NCBI GenBank assembly: GCA_009776345.1 | Contig: WRLS01000092.1 | Location: 1-8,309, forward strand | DNA: 8,309 bases | Origin: Oscillospiraceae bacterium | GTDB taxonomy: Bacteria; Bacillota; Clostridia; Oscillospirales; Ruminococcaceae | Direction: 5' to 3' | Shown: positions 1 to 5,751 of the stretch, one piece after another | How positions within the stretch are numbered: the first letter of the stretch is position 1 | How the letters are laid out: every line of letters begins with the position of its first letter | Made by a program: the position numbers and the translations under genes | The notes under the pieces: generated by a model | What the model was told of the DNA's origin: nothing | The model's input: the letters and a program-made list of their open reading frames with translations, nothing else | Database searches by the model: none

Positions 1-1
1 G

Positions 2-205
2 TTTGTTTCCGTAACGGCGAAGATTTTCACGCTGCTGCGCAAACTCAGAAAATACGGCCATATCCCGATCTCCGAACTTTTCGGCACCGAACCCGAACGC
101 AGCGGCATGATCGCGTCATTTTTAGCTTTGCTGGAGCTTGTAAAAACCGGAAGGGTTTTGATTGATGGGCAAGCAGTACGGCTGACCGGCAAAAAGGCAG
201 CTTAG
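2..205 (+). CDS. scpA: Segregation and condensation protein A, C-terminal end (partial)
   Basis: The window opens inside a reading frame that runs to a TAG at 203-205 and gives the last 67 residues of a protein. The visible part, with FTLLRKLRKYGHIPISELF followed by MIASFLALLELVKTGRVLI, matches the C-terminal winged-helix domain of ScpA kleisin subunits, the part that contacts the SMC head in the condensin complex. ScpA with ScpB and SMC compacts and segregates the chromosome. The N-terminal portion and the start lie upstream of the window. The final residues (VRLTGKKAA) are short and lack the acidic tail seen in some homologues. The identification is strengthened by scpB just downstream, although a PHP gene separates the two. 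The next gene starts 26 bases after this stop, so co-transcription is likely. Confidence 0.85.
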   Translation, partial: FVSVTAKIFTLLRKLRKYGHIPISELFGTEPERSGMIASFLALLELVKTGRVLIDGQAVRLTGKKAA

Positions 206-230
206 ATAATCTTAGAAAGGTGATAAAAAA

Positions 231-905
231 GTGGAGTACCTTTACGAAACACATGTACATACATCCCCGGTCAGCGCGTGCGCGAGCAGTACGCCCGCCG
301 AGCAGGTCCGCGCCTACAAAGACAGGGGCTACGCGGGGATTATTATTACGGACCATTTTATTAACGGCAACTCGTCCTGCCCGCAAAACATGACATGGGA
401 AAAAAAGATGCAGTTCTTTATTTCCGGCTATGAAGAAGCAAAAAAAGAAGGCGACAAATGCGGGCTGGATGTATTTTTCGGCTGGGAATACAGCGTTTCG
501 GGTTCGGATTTTTTAACATACGGCATACCGGGCGAATTCTTGTTTGACCACCCCGAAATGTGGGAGATGACAATAGAGCAGTACAGCCGCCTGATACGCG
601 GGAACGGCGGGTACATCGCACAGGCGCACCCGTATAGGGACAGCTGGTGGATCGCAAACCCATTCCCCGCCGACCCTAACCTGCTGGACGGGATTGAGGT
701 TTACAACGCCACCATGCCCGGGGAAGTAAACGCACAGGCGCAAAGCTTCGCCGCTTTGCACAACCTGCCTGTCCAGGCGGGCAGTGACTCGCACAGCGCG
801 GATATCCCGATTGTAAGCGGGATAGGACTGGAGAAAAAGGCGGAAAGCATATCCGACATTATAAACGCGCTAAAAAACGGAAAAGCCCGTCTGATCACAC
901 ACTAG
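231..905 (+). CDS. PHP-domain metal-dependent phosphoesterase
   Basis: This 224-residue protein has the motifs of the PHP (polymerase and histidinol phosphatase) superfamily: HVH at residues 8-10, TDH at 40-42, an acidic E86 in GWEYSVSG, AHP at 132-134 and GSDSH at 184-188. These supply the His/Asp/Glu ligands of a multinuclear metal site that hydrolyses phosphoesters. The fold occupies nearly the whole chain with no extra domain, so it is a stand-alone cytoplasmic PHP protein; the substrate cannot be read from the sequence. The start is a GTG at 231, chosen because a strong Shine-Dalgarno (agaaaggtga, 213-222) sits 8 bases upstream and the HVH motif follows at once. It lies between scpA and scpB with short gaps on both sides and is probably in their operon. 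I infer no role in condensin. Confidence 0.85.
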   Translation: MEYLYETHVHTSPVSACASSTPAEQVRAYKDRGYAGIIITDHFINGNSSCPQNMTWEKKMQFFISGYEEAKKEGDKCGLDVFFGWEYSVSGSDFLTYGIPGEFLFDHPEMWEMTIEQYSRLIRGNGGYIAQAHPYRDSWWIANPFPADPNLLDGIEVYNATMPGEVNAQAQSFAALHNLPVQAGSDSHSADIPIVSGIGLEKKAESISDIINALKNGKARLITH

Positions 906-918
906 AAAGGTCCTGCCT

Positions 919-1506
919 ATGCAGCAGCTAGAAGCGCTTGAGCGTAAAATCGAAGCCATCCTATTTGCCGGCGGCGACCCTATTGAAGCGGATAAAATAG
1001 CCGCCGCGCTGGATATTGAGGAAAATTCCGTCAAAAATCTGATTGAACGCATCCGTGACCGCTACCACGCACAGCAAAGCCCCTTTGACATAGTATCGCT
1101 TTCCGGCGCATACCAGATGTGTACATTGCCGGAGTACAGCGATATAATCCGTGCCGCACTGTCAATCCGCCGCAACAACCCGCTTTCACAGGCGGCGCTG
1201 GAGGTACTGGCGGTTATCGCGTACAACCAGCCTGTAACACGCGCTTTTGTGGAGCAGGTGCGCGGCGTGGACTGCTCCGCAATCATACGGAACCTGGCGG
1301 AAAAGGGGCTGACGGAGGAGGCGGGCCGCCTGAATATCCCCGGCAAGCCGATCGCCTACAGGACAACCGCGGGCTTCCTGCGCAGTTTCGGGCTTGAGTC
1401 ACTGCAGCAGCTCCCGACGCTCCCCGCACAGCCCCCGGATGAACCGGAAACTGACAGCCCGCGGGCTGAAATCCCGCAGGATGGGCAGCTTGATTTTGGC
1501 GTATAG
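919..1506 (+). CDS. scpB: Segregation and condensation protein B
   Basis: The 195-residue product is a full-length ScpB, the tandem winged-helix subunit that dimerises and binds the central part of ScpA in the SMC-ScpAB condensin. The first winged helix is seen in LERKIEAILFAGGDPIEADKIA (residues about 5-26) and continues to about residue 75; the second starts at ALEVLAVIAYNQPVTRAFVEQVRG (about 93-116) and ends with GKPIAYRTTAGFLRSFGL, both hallmarks of the family. The last 25 or so residues are Pro/Glu/Asp-rich and probably disordered, as is usual. ATG at 919 is preceded by agaaagg (905-911), which begins at the last base of the upstream PHP stop codon. The tight spacing supports a single transcript with the PHP gene and scpA. 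Confidence 0.95.
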   Translation: MQQLEALERKIEAILFAGGDPIEADKIAAALDIEENSVKNLIERIRDRYHAQQSPFDIVSLSGAYQMCTLPEYSDIIRAALSIRRNNPLSQAALEVLAVIAYNQPVTRAFVEQVRGVDCSAIIRNLAEKGLTEEAGRLNIPGKPIAYRTTAGFLRSFGLESLQQLPTLPAQPPDEPETDSPRAEIPQDGQLDFGV

Positions 1507-1518
1507 AGGTGAATTGTC

Positions 1519-2160
1519 TTGTGGATTTTATTGAGTGTTGTTTGTATTCTCATTGTACTTCTTATAATGCCGATTTCAGCTTGCTTTGATTATGCGGGCG
1601 GCAGGGCGGAGCTTTCTGTCCGGTATCTTTTCCTGCGCATGAGGATTCTGCCCATACCTGTAACGATAGAAGGCGAAAAGAAAAAACGCTTGTCAAGGCG
1701 CGCGAAGAAAAAGGCCGTGCGGGAGGAAAAGGCAAAGAAGCTTTCGCACTATATGCAGACCGGGCGCATGGCGCTTGATATGCTCAGCGAATCACGGCGG
1801 GGGCTGCGGCTGATACGCAGGAATGTCGCTGTGACAAGGCTCAAGCTGCTTGCGTCCGTGGGCGGCGAGAATGCGCACAGGGCGGCGGAAAACTACGGCA
1901 AAATCGCGGCGGCGCTGTTCCCTGCGCTGGGCATAGTCGGGAGCTTTGTAAATGTGCGCTCCCCGTCTATTTACATCGCGCCGAATTTCCTCAGCGGCAA
2001 AACTGTGTTTGAAGCGTCCGTAAGGGTAAAACTGCCGCCTTATGCTATATTGGCGGCGGCGGGGCATATCGGCTTTTCGATATTCAAGATAATAAAAAAC
2101 CAAGGGAAAAATAAAGAAAAGGTGGTAAATAATCATGAAAGAACGTCATCGCGTGGGTGA
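1519..2160 (+). CDS. DUF2953 membrane-anchored protein (YtfI-like)
   Basis: This 213-residue protein starts with one hydrophobic helix (residues about 2-22, MWILLSVVCILIVLLIMPIS), then has a Lys/Arg-rich stretch (53-74) and a C-terminal region containing GGENAHRAAENYGKIAAALFP and SPSIYIAPNF, the pattern of DUF2953 proteins. B. subtilis YtfI is a relative and is encoded next to ytfJ (gerW), the same pairing as here. Molecular function is unknown; a single N-terminal anchor is predicted. The start is a TTG at 1519: agaggtga (1505-1512) lies 6 bases upstream, the protein then begins with the usual MWI, and the nearby GTG codons at 1509 and 1521 are in other frames. It begins 12 bases after scpB and overlaps gerW by 26 bases, which suggests coupled translation. 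Confidence 0.8.
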   Translation: MWILLSVVCILIVLLIMPISACFDYAGGRAELSVRYLFLRMRILPIPVTIEGEKKKRLSRRAKKKAVREEKAKKLSHYMQTGRMALDMLSESRRGLRLIRRNVAVTRLKLLASVGGENAHRAAENYGKIAAALFPALGIVGSFVNVRSPSIYIAPNFLSGKTVFEASVRVKLPPYAILAAAGHIGFSIFKIIKNQGKNKEKVVNNHERTSSRG

Positions 2161-2536
2161 CTTTACATCCGCCGCGCTGGACGGGCTGAACAGCCTGGTG
2201 GACGCAAACACTGTCATCGGCGAACCTATTACTACACCGGCGGGGGTCGTGATCATCCCGGTGTCCAAGGTTTCCTTCGGGTACGCGTCAGGCGGTTCGG
2301 ACCTGCCCGCCTCCCGCCCGGATTTATTCGGCGCGGCCACGGGCGGCGGCGTGACAATCCAGCCGCTTGCGTTTTTGGTGGTGGACGGCGCGGATGTACA
2401 GCTTTTGCAGATGCAGACGGCGGACAGCACCGGCGACAGGATCGTAAACGCCGTACCCGGCGTTTTGGACAAGCTTCTTGACCTTATCCCGAAGAAGGAT
2501 AAAAAGAGCGGTGAGGGCGAAGCCACCGAAGAATAA
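2135..2536 (+). CDS. gerW: Sporulation protein GerW/YtfJ
   Basis: The 133-residue product carries the whole GerW/YtfJ signature: an N-terminal helix (DFTSAALDGLNSLVDANTVIGEPI), then VVIIPVSKVSFGYASGGSD (residues 38-56), a glycine-rich GAATGGGVTIQPLAFLVV segment and a hydrophobic C-terminal helix (VPGVLDKLLDLIP) before a charged tail. In B. subtilis the protein is made during sporulation and is needed for normal spore germination; its biochemistry is not settled. The ATG is preceded by aaaggtgg (2118-2125) located inside the upstream DUF2953 gene, so the two are probably translationally coupled. It is the strongest sign in the window that the host forms spores, although GerW relatives also occur in some non-sporulating Firmicutes. 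The gene ends 12 bases before a large foldback repeat. Confidence 0.93.
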   Translation: MKERHRVGDFTSAALDGLNSLVDANTVIGEPITTPAGVVIIPVSKVSFGYASGGSDLPASRPDLFGAATGGGVTIQPLAFLVVDGADVQLLQMQTADSTGDRIVNAVPGVLDKLLDLIPKKDKKSGEGEATEE

Positions 2537-2548
2537 TAATGCGTAATA

Positions 2549-2722
2549 AAAACACCCGTCATCACTGCGATTATCGCAGTGATGCCACCCTCTTTAAAAA
2601 AGAGGGTACGTCCTACGGTTGTTTTGCGCTTTTTATGTGAAGGAATAAATCTTATTGTAGCCTTACCCTCTTTTTTAAAGAGGGTGGCGCGAAGTGATTT
2701 ATCGCTTCGTGACGGGTGTTTT
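2549..2722. repeat. Nested foldback repeat element, two convergent units
   Basis: This is a 174-bp palindromic structure. The ends are perfect 13-base inverted repeats (aaaacacccgtca at 2549-2561 and its complement at 2710-2722). Further in is a perfect 25-base inverted repeat (2584-2608 against 2664-2688), which is itself built on a local hairpin with stem accctcttt/aaagagggt (2587-2607 and 2665-2685). Between outer and inner repeats each arm has one more hairpin: atcactgcga-tta-tcgcagtgat at 2561-2583 on the left, and cgaagtgat-tt-atcgcttcg at 2690-2709 on the right. These two hairpins differ in sequence but both keep pairing. About 55 bases of unpaired centre remain (2609-2663). It resembles hairpin-type intergenic repeats of Clostridia; no transposase is present, so if mobile it would be non-autonomous. 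It may also act as a bidirectional terminator. Confidence 0.85.
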
Positions 2723-2730
2723 GCCTTCGG

Positions 2731-2824
2731 CAGGTTTCAGGATTTAGGATATAGGTTTTAGGAAAAGGACGAAACTTATATTTTCTTCCCTTCCTAAATC
2801 CTCAATCCTAAAACCTCAATCCTG
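2731..2824. repeat. Imperfect palindrome of AGG-type heptad repeats
   Basis: The left arm (2732-2768) reads as consecutive 7-base units: aggtttc, aggattt, aggatat, aggtttt, aggaaaa, then gg. The right arm (2788-2824), read on the opposite strand, gives aggattg, aggtttt, aggattg, aggattt, aggaagg. The arms align as an inverted repeat of about 37 bases with roughly eight mismatches, nearly all at the variable positions inside the heptads, around a loop of about 20 bases. A 7-base period gives no coding sense. Similar single or double heptads recur at 4044-4057 and 8119-8132. Confidence 0.75.
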
Positions 2825-2902
2825 CGAAGCTGCCCCGCCGCTTCTAATCCCCCCAATTGGACAATATACTTACATAAAAGAGTGTTGTCCGGGGGAATTG
2901 TG

Positions 2903-4027
2903 ATGAAGTGTGTCAGATTTATGCTTGTCCTGTTTTTGACCGCGCAGCTATGCGCGCCGTTTTACGCGCGTGCGGAAGACGGCATACAGGTATCCGCCAA
3001 AAGCGCCGTTGTGATGGAGGCAAAGACAGGCCGCGTCCTTTTCGGCAAGGAGGAACACGAACAGCGCCCGATTGCCAGCACGACAAAAATCCTCACGGCG
3101 CTGATCGCGCTGGAGGAGCCTGACATCGACGCGGTTTTTCGCGTAAACAGCGAAGCCATAAAGGTAGAAGGCTCCTCAATGGGCTTGCAGGAGGGCGACA
3201 TGGCCTCACTGCGCGCGCTTTCGGCAGGGATGCTTTTGCCCAGCGGGAACGACGGCGCAAACGCGGCGGCGGTGCGCATTGCCGGTTCCCTCCCAAATTT
3301 TGCCGCGAGGATGAACCGGCGCGCGCAGGAGCTGGGCATGATAAACTCAAGCTTTGTAACGCCGTCGGGCTTAGATGCCGAGGGGCATTATTCCACCGCG
3401 TATGATATGGCACTGCTCACCCGCGAGGCAATCCGCAACCCTGCGTTTTTGAATATATGCTCCCAATACCGAATGCGCGCCTCTTTCGGCAACCCGCCGT
3501 ATGAGCGCTGGCTGCGCAACCACAACCGCTTGCTTAATATGTACGAGGGGACAATCGGCGTAAAGACCGGCTTCACAAGAAAATCCGGCCGATGCCTTGT
3601 TACCGCGGCGGAGAGGGACGGAATAACGCTGATAGTCGTCACACTGAACTGCCCCGACGATTGGGATACGCACAGAAGGCTCTACGACCGCTTCTTCGCC
3701 GAAATGACCGTGGAGGATGTTTCCCTGCGCATACCCGATTTGCAGATACCCGTAACCGGCGGCGCGGAAAGCGCGGTCGGCGCGGTAAAGCTGGACAGTG
3801 TAAGAATCCCCGTGCCTGCCGTTAATCACGATATAACCTATACGGTACAGGCGCCGCCGTTCCTGTATGCCCCGGTGGAAGCGGGCCAGTATGTCGGCGA
3901 GGCGGCGATATATTTGGAGGGCGGGCTGGTCGCGCGGCTCTCGCTGGTGGCGGAAAAGGATGTGCCGCTGCTGCATGAATACCGTGAGCGCAGCGGGTTT
4001 ATAGAATGGCTGACAGGGCATTTTTAG
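2903..4027 (+). CDS. dacB/dacF: D-alanyl-D-alanine carboxypeptidase (peptidase S11, DacB/DacF type)
   Basis: The 374-residue product is a low-molecular-weight penicillin-binding protein that removes the terminal D-alanine from peptidoglycan pentapeptides outside the membrane. A signal peptide covers residues 1-24 (MKCVRF, hydrophobic core, then ARA before EDG). The three catalytic motifs are intact: S59-T-T-K62 with the nucleophilic serine, S114-G-N116, and K221-T-G223. Residues from about 270 form the C-terminal beta domain of the PBP5 family, and the end (FIEWLTGHF) suits an amphipathic membrane-binding helix. ATG 2903 is chosen over the in-frame GTG at 2882 because ggggga (2891-2896) is correctly spaced and the signal peptide then starts with MK. 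Its position after scpB and gerW resembles sporulation dac genes of Firmicutes, but sequence alone does not separate DacB from DacF or a vegetative enzyme. Confidence 0.93.
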   Translation: MKCVRFMLVLFLTAQLCAPFYARAEDGIQVSAKSAVVMEAKTGRVLFGKEEHEQRPIASTTKILTALIALEEPDIDAVFRVNSEAIKVEGSSMGLQEGDMASLRALSAGMLLPSGNDGANAAAVRIAGSLPNFAARMNRRAQELGMINSSFVTPSGLDAEGHYSTAYDMALLTREAIRNPAFLNICSQYRMRASFGNPPYERWLRNHNRLLNMYEGTIGVKTGFTRKSGRCLVTAAERDGITLIVVTLNCPDDWDTHRRLYDRFFAEMTVEDVSLRIPDLQIPVTGGAESAVGAVKLDSVRIPVPAVNHDITYTVQAPPFLYAPVEAGQYVGEAAIYLEGGLVARLSLVAEKDVPLLHEYRERSGFIEWLTGHF

Positions 4028-4043
4028 CGCGGCGCAGACGCGC

Positions 4044-4057
4044 AGGTTTCAGGAAGG
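4044..4057 (+). repeat. Isolated double heptad (AGGTTTC-AGGAAGG)
   Basis: Two 7-base units lie in the short gap between the carboxypeptidase and rluB genes. The first 11 bases, aggtttcagga, are the same as those at 2732-2742 in the heptad palindrome. They lie too far from the rluB start to act as its ribosome binding site, which is better assigned to gggaagtg near 4067-4074. Confidence 0.4.
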
Positions 4058-4079
4058 TAAGTTTACGGGAAGTGATAAT

Positions 4080-4856
4080 ATGAACGGGCAAAAATCGGGC
4101 ATACGGATCCAAAAGGCATTATCCGACAGCGGCGTGATGTCCCGCCGAAAAGCCGAGGAGGCCATCCGGCAAAAGCGTGTAGCCGTTAACAGCCGCCTGT
4201 GTGAAATCGGGCAGAAAATTGACCCGAACCGCGACAAGGTCACGCTGGACGGCGTTGCGGTTGAGCTTTCGCGCGCGAAAAAGACGCTCTACATCATGCT
4301 GAACAAACCCAGGGGCTATGTAACCACCATGTCGGACGAGCATGGCCGCAGAAATGTGGCGGACCTTGCAGCCGATGCGCCCGGGCGCGTTTACCCGGCA
4401 GGGCGGCTGGACAGGAACAGCGAGGGGCTGCTTCTCATGACCAACGACGGCGATTTCGCCAACATGATAATGCACCCGGGCGGGCATATTACAAAAACAT
4501 ACTGCGTGACGCTTCATTCCCCCATTACAGAAGAGCAGGCGGCGCGCCTGAGTGTCGGTGTGGAAATAGACGGCAGGGATACCTTGCCCGCCACGGTTTT
4601 AGTGCTTTCGCAGGAACCCGGGCGCACGGTTTTGCAGGTGACGCTGTCTGAGGGCAGGAACCGCCAGATACGCAAAATGTGCGAGGCAGTAGGCTTGGAG
4701 GCAATAAGGCTAAAGCGCACGGCTATAGGGCCGCTCAAGCTTGGGATGCTTGCGCCGGGCAAATGGCGGGAGCTTACCCCCGCCGAGCTTACGGCGTTAA
4801 GGAACGCGTCCAAAAAAGCCGCAAAGAAAAGCGGACAGGCACGGCGGAAATCTTAG
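4080..4856 (+). CDS. rluB: Ribosomal large-subunit pseudouridine synthase B
   Basis: The 258-residue protein has an N-terminal S4 RNA-binding domain (residues about 8-65, with IRIQKALSDSGVMSRRKAEEAI) followed by an RsuA/RluB-type pseudouridine synthase domain. The catalytic aspartate is D111 in PAGRLDRNSEGLLLMTNDG, and MLNKPRGYVTT (73-83) and EGRNRQIRKMCEAVGL are further family signatures. Enzymes of this type isomerise a uridine in the peptidyl-transferase region of 23S rRNA. The closely related RsuA and RluE/RluF act on other sites, so the exact uridine is inferred from gene context: rluB commonly lies near scpAB in Firmicutes. The basic tail (KKAAKKSGQARRKS) is typical. ATG 4080 follows gggaagtg at a normal distance. 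It is the last host-like gene before the AT-rich islet. Confidence 0.92.
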   Translation: MNGQKSGIRIQKALSDSGVMSRRKAEEAIRQKRVAVNSRLCEIGQKIDPNRDKVTLDGVAVELSRAKKTLYIMLNKPRGYVTTMSDEHGRRNVADLAADAPGRVYPAGRLDRNSEGLLLMTNDGDFANMIMHPGGHITKTYCVTLHSPITEEQAARLSVGVEIDGRDTLPATVLVLSQEPGRTVLQVTLSEGRNRQIRKMCEAVGLEAIRLKRTAIGPLKLGMLAPGKWRELTPAELTALRNASKKAAKKSGQARRKS

Positions 4857-4907
4857 GGGTATGTTGCGTGGGAATTTAAAAAGCAATTGTTTGAGTAGGA
4901 GATGTAT

Positions 4908-5138
4908 ATGAAATATTTAATTGAAGTATGGGAATCAGAAAGCGATGAGAATTTAGGAGAATCATATATTTATGATACAGATATGGATTTAGATAAAGCG
5001 ATAGAAATTGCATCATGGCTTATTGATAAAGATTATGCTGTATGTGCTGAAGTTTTGACGGTGAACGAAAAGCAGCCCGCTTTCCATTTTGATTTGGAGG
5101 ATTGGTATGTATCAAGAAAAACCAACTTATCGCTCTGA
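4908..5138 (+). CDS. Small acidic protein encoded upstream of an HNH nuclease
   Basis: I do not recognise this 76-residue protein. It is strongly acidic, with about 18 Asp/Glu against six Lys/Arg, and aromatic-rich. It starts MKYLIEVWESESDENLGESY, has a probable helix (LDKAIEIASWLIDKDYAVCAEVL) and ends near EDWYVSRKTNLSL; it has no signal peptide or membrane segment. The start is set at ATG 4908 because taggag (4896-4901) is 6 bases upstream; the in-frame ATG at 4902 directly abuts that site. Its last 32 bases overlap the HNH gene, whose Shine-Dalgarno lies inside it, so the two are probably translated together. Acidic partners of nucleases can be inhibitors, regulators or DNA mimics, but that role here is only a guess. 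Composition matches the AT-rich islet. Confidence 0.7.
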   Translation: MKYLIEVWESESDENLGESYIYDTDMDLDKAIEIASWLIDKDYAVCAEVLTVNEKQPAFHFDLEDWYVSRKTNLSL

Positions 5139-5751
5139 AGTTATTGCAGCTTTAAGAATTTTAGGCGGACAAGGACATCTAAAAGATATATATGATGTTA
5201 TTATAGAAAGAAACAAGCTTGAAGCGATAAATACAAAAAAGCATTGGCGCGGTGATGTTAGGGCTAATCTTCAACGATATAGTAGTGACTCAAAAAATTA
5301 TCTTGGTAAAGAAGATATATTCTATTCTGTTGGAGGGCTTGGAGGGGGTATTTGGGGTATTCGCGACCTAGATGTCTTATATGCGCCAGAAACATTTGAT
5401 TTTATTTCTGACGGGGAGTATAAGAATGTTAATCAAAGAGAATTTGCAGAGGGTATGCAAAAGCAAATAGTTGTAAATTCTTACGAACGAAATACATCGC
5501 TCAGACGAGAATGTATAAAATTATATGGGACAGATTGTAAAATTTGCACATTTAACTTTGAAAAACATTATGGAATAAGAGGCAAGGGATTTATTGAAAT
5601 ACATCATCTTGTGCCGCTTTCTGAAATAAAGCAAGATTATTTTGCGACACCTGATGACTTGCTCCCGCTCTGCTCTAACTGTCATTCTATAATACACAGA
5701 TTTAAGCCATTTTTAACTGTTGAAGAAATGAAGAATATATGCAATTTTTGA
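5107..5751 (+). CDS. HNH endonuclease with N-terminal winged-helix-like domain (restriction type)
   Basis: The 214-residue protein has two parts. Residues about 8-87 (RSEVIAALRILGGQGHLKDI, HWRGDVRANLQRYSSDS, FYSVGGLGGGIWGIRD) resemble the winged-helix domains (HARE-HTH or Mrr-N-like) at the N terminus of restriction enzymes. Residues about 125-198 are an HNH nuclease: C144-x2-C147, GFIEIHHLVPL with H166-H167, then DDLLPLCSNCHSIIH with C189-x2-C192, H193 and H197. The four cysteines probably bind a structural zinc, and the His residues form the metal-dependent catalytic site; the position often held by the middle Asn appears to be D184. It is likely a DNA-cutting enzyme of restriction or McrA-like type. 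ATG 5107 is chosen over the upstream TTG 5089 because ggagg (5096-5100) sits 6 bases before it. The gene overlaps the acidic protein gene by 32 bases and is followed in frame by a methyltransferase remnant. Confidence 0.85.
   Translation: MYQEKPTYRSEVIAALRILGGQGHLKDIYDVIIERNKLEAINTKKHWRGDVRANLQRYSSDSKNYLGKEDIFYSVGGLGGGIWGIRDLDVLYAPETFDFISDGEYKNVNQREFAEGMQKQIVVNSYERNTSLRRECIKLYGTDCKICTFNFEKHYGIRGKGFIEIHHLVPLSEIKQDYFATPDDLLPLCSNCHSIIHRFKPFLTVEEMKNICNF

Larger units (their letters stand above)
2537..2902. other. Gene-free gap between gerW and the carboxypeptidase gene
   Basis: No credible coding sequence lies here. The gap holds a 174-bp foldback element (2549-2722), a heptad-repeat palindrome (2731-2824) and about 78 bases of leader before the carboxypeptidase gene. 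The leader has the Shine-Dalgarno ggggga (2891-2896) and a weak promoter-like TATACT at 2865-2870. The outer arms of the foldback element start with an A-run and end with GTGTTTT, so a transcript from either side would form a long stem followed by U residues; the element could therefore also stop transcription in both directions. Confidence 0.7.

Noticed and set aside
2579..2761. 60-codon open frame in the gap after gerW
   Set aside because: It is made of the two arms of the foldback element and part of the heptad repeat, has no ribosome binding site, and its translation is low-complexity reading of hairpins.
2549..2824. CRISPR array
   Set aside because: The repeats are inverted and contiguous, with no regular direct repeats separated by unique spacers, and no cas genes are present.
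2842..2870. Possible sigma-A promoter: TATACT at 2865-2870 with ttctaa 17 bases upstream
   Set aside because: The -10 is good but the -35 matches only about half of the consensus, and I could not match a sporulation sigma factor either. The carboxypeptidase gene probably has a promoter near here, but I cannot place it.
2882..2902. Longer carboxypeptidase starting at GTG 2882
   Set aside because: It would place the Shine-Dalgarno inside the gene and add seven residues before an already complete signal peptide that begins at ATG 2903.
5089..5106. HNH gene starting at TTG 5089
   Set aside because: The ggagg at 5096-5100 lies inside this extension and is ideally spaced for ATG 5107.
5749..5751. 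Recoding of the HNH stop TGA (selenocysteine or readthrough) to give a nuclease-methyltransferase fusion
   Set aside because: The HNH protein ends at a natural length, there is no obvious stable hairpin just after the TGA, and the downstream part lacks catalytic motif IV, so decay is the simpler explanation.
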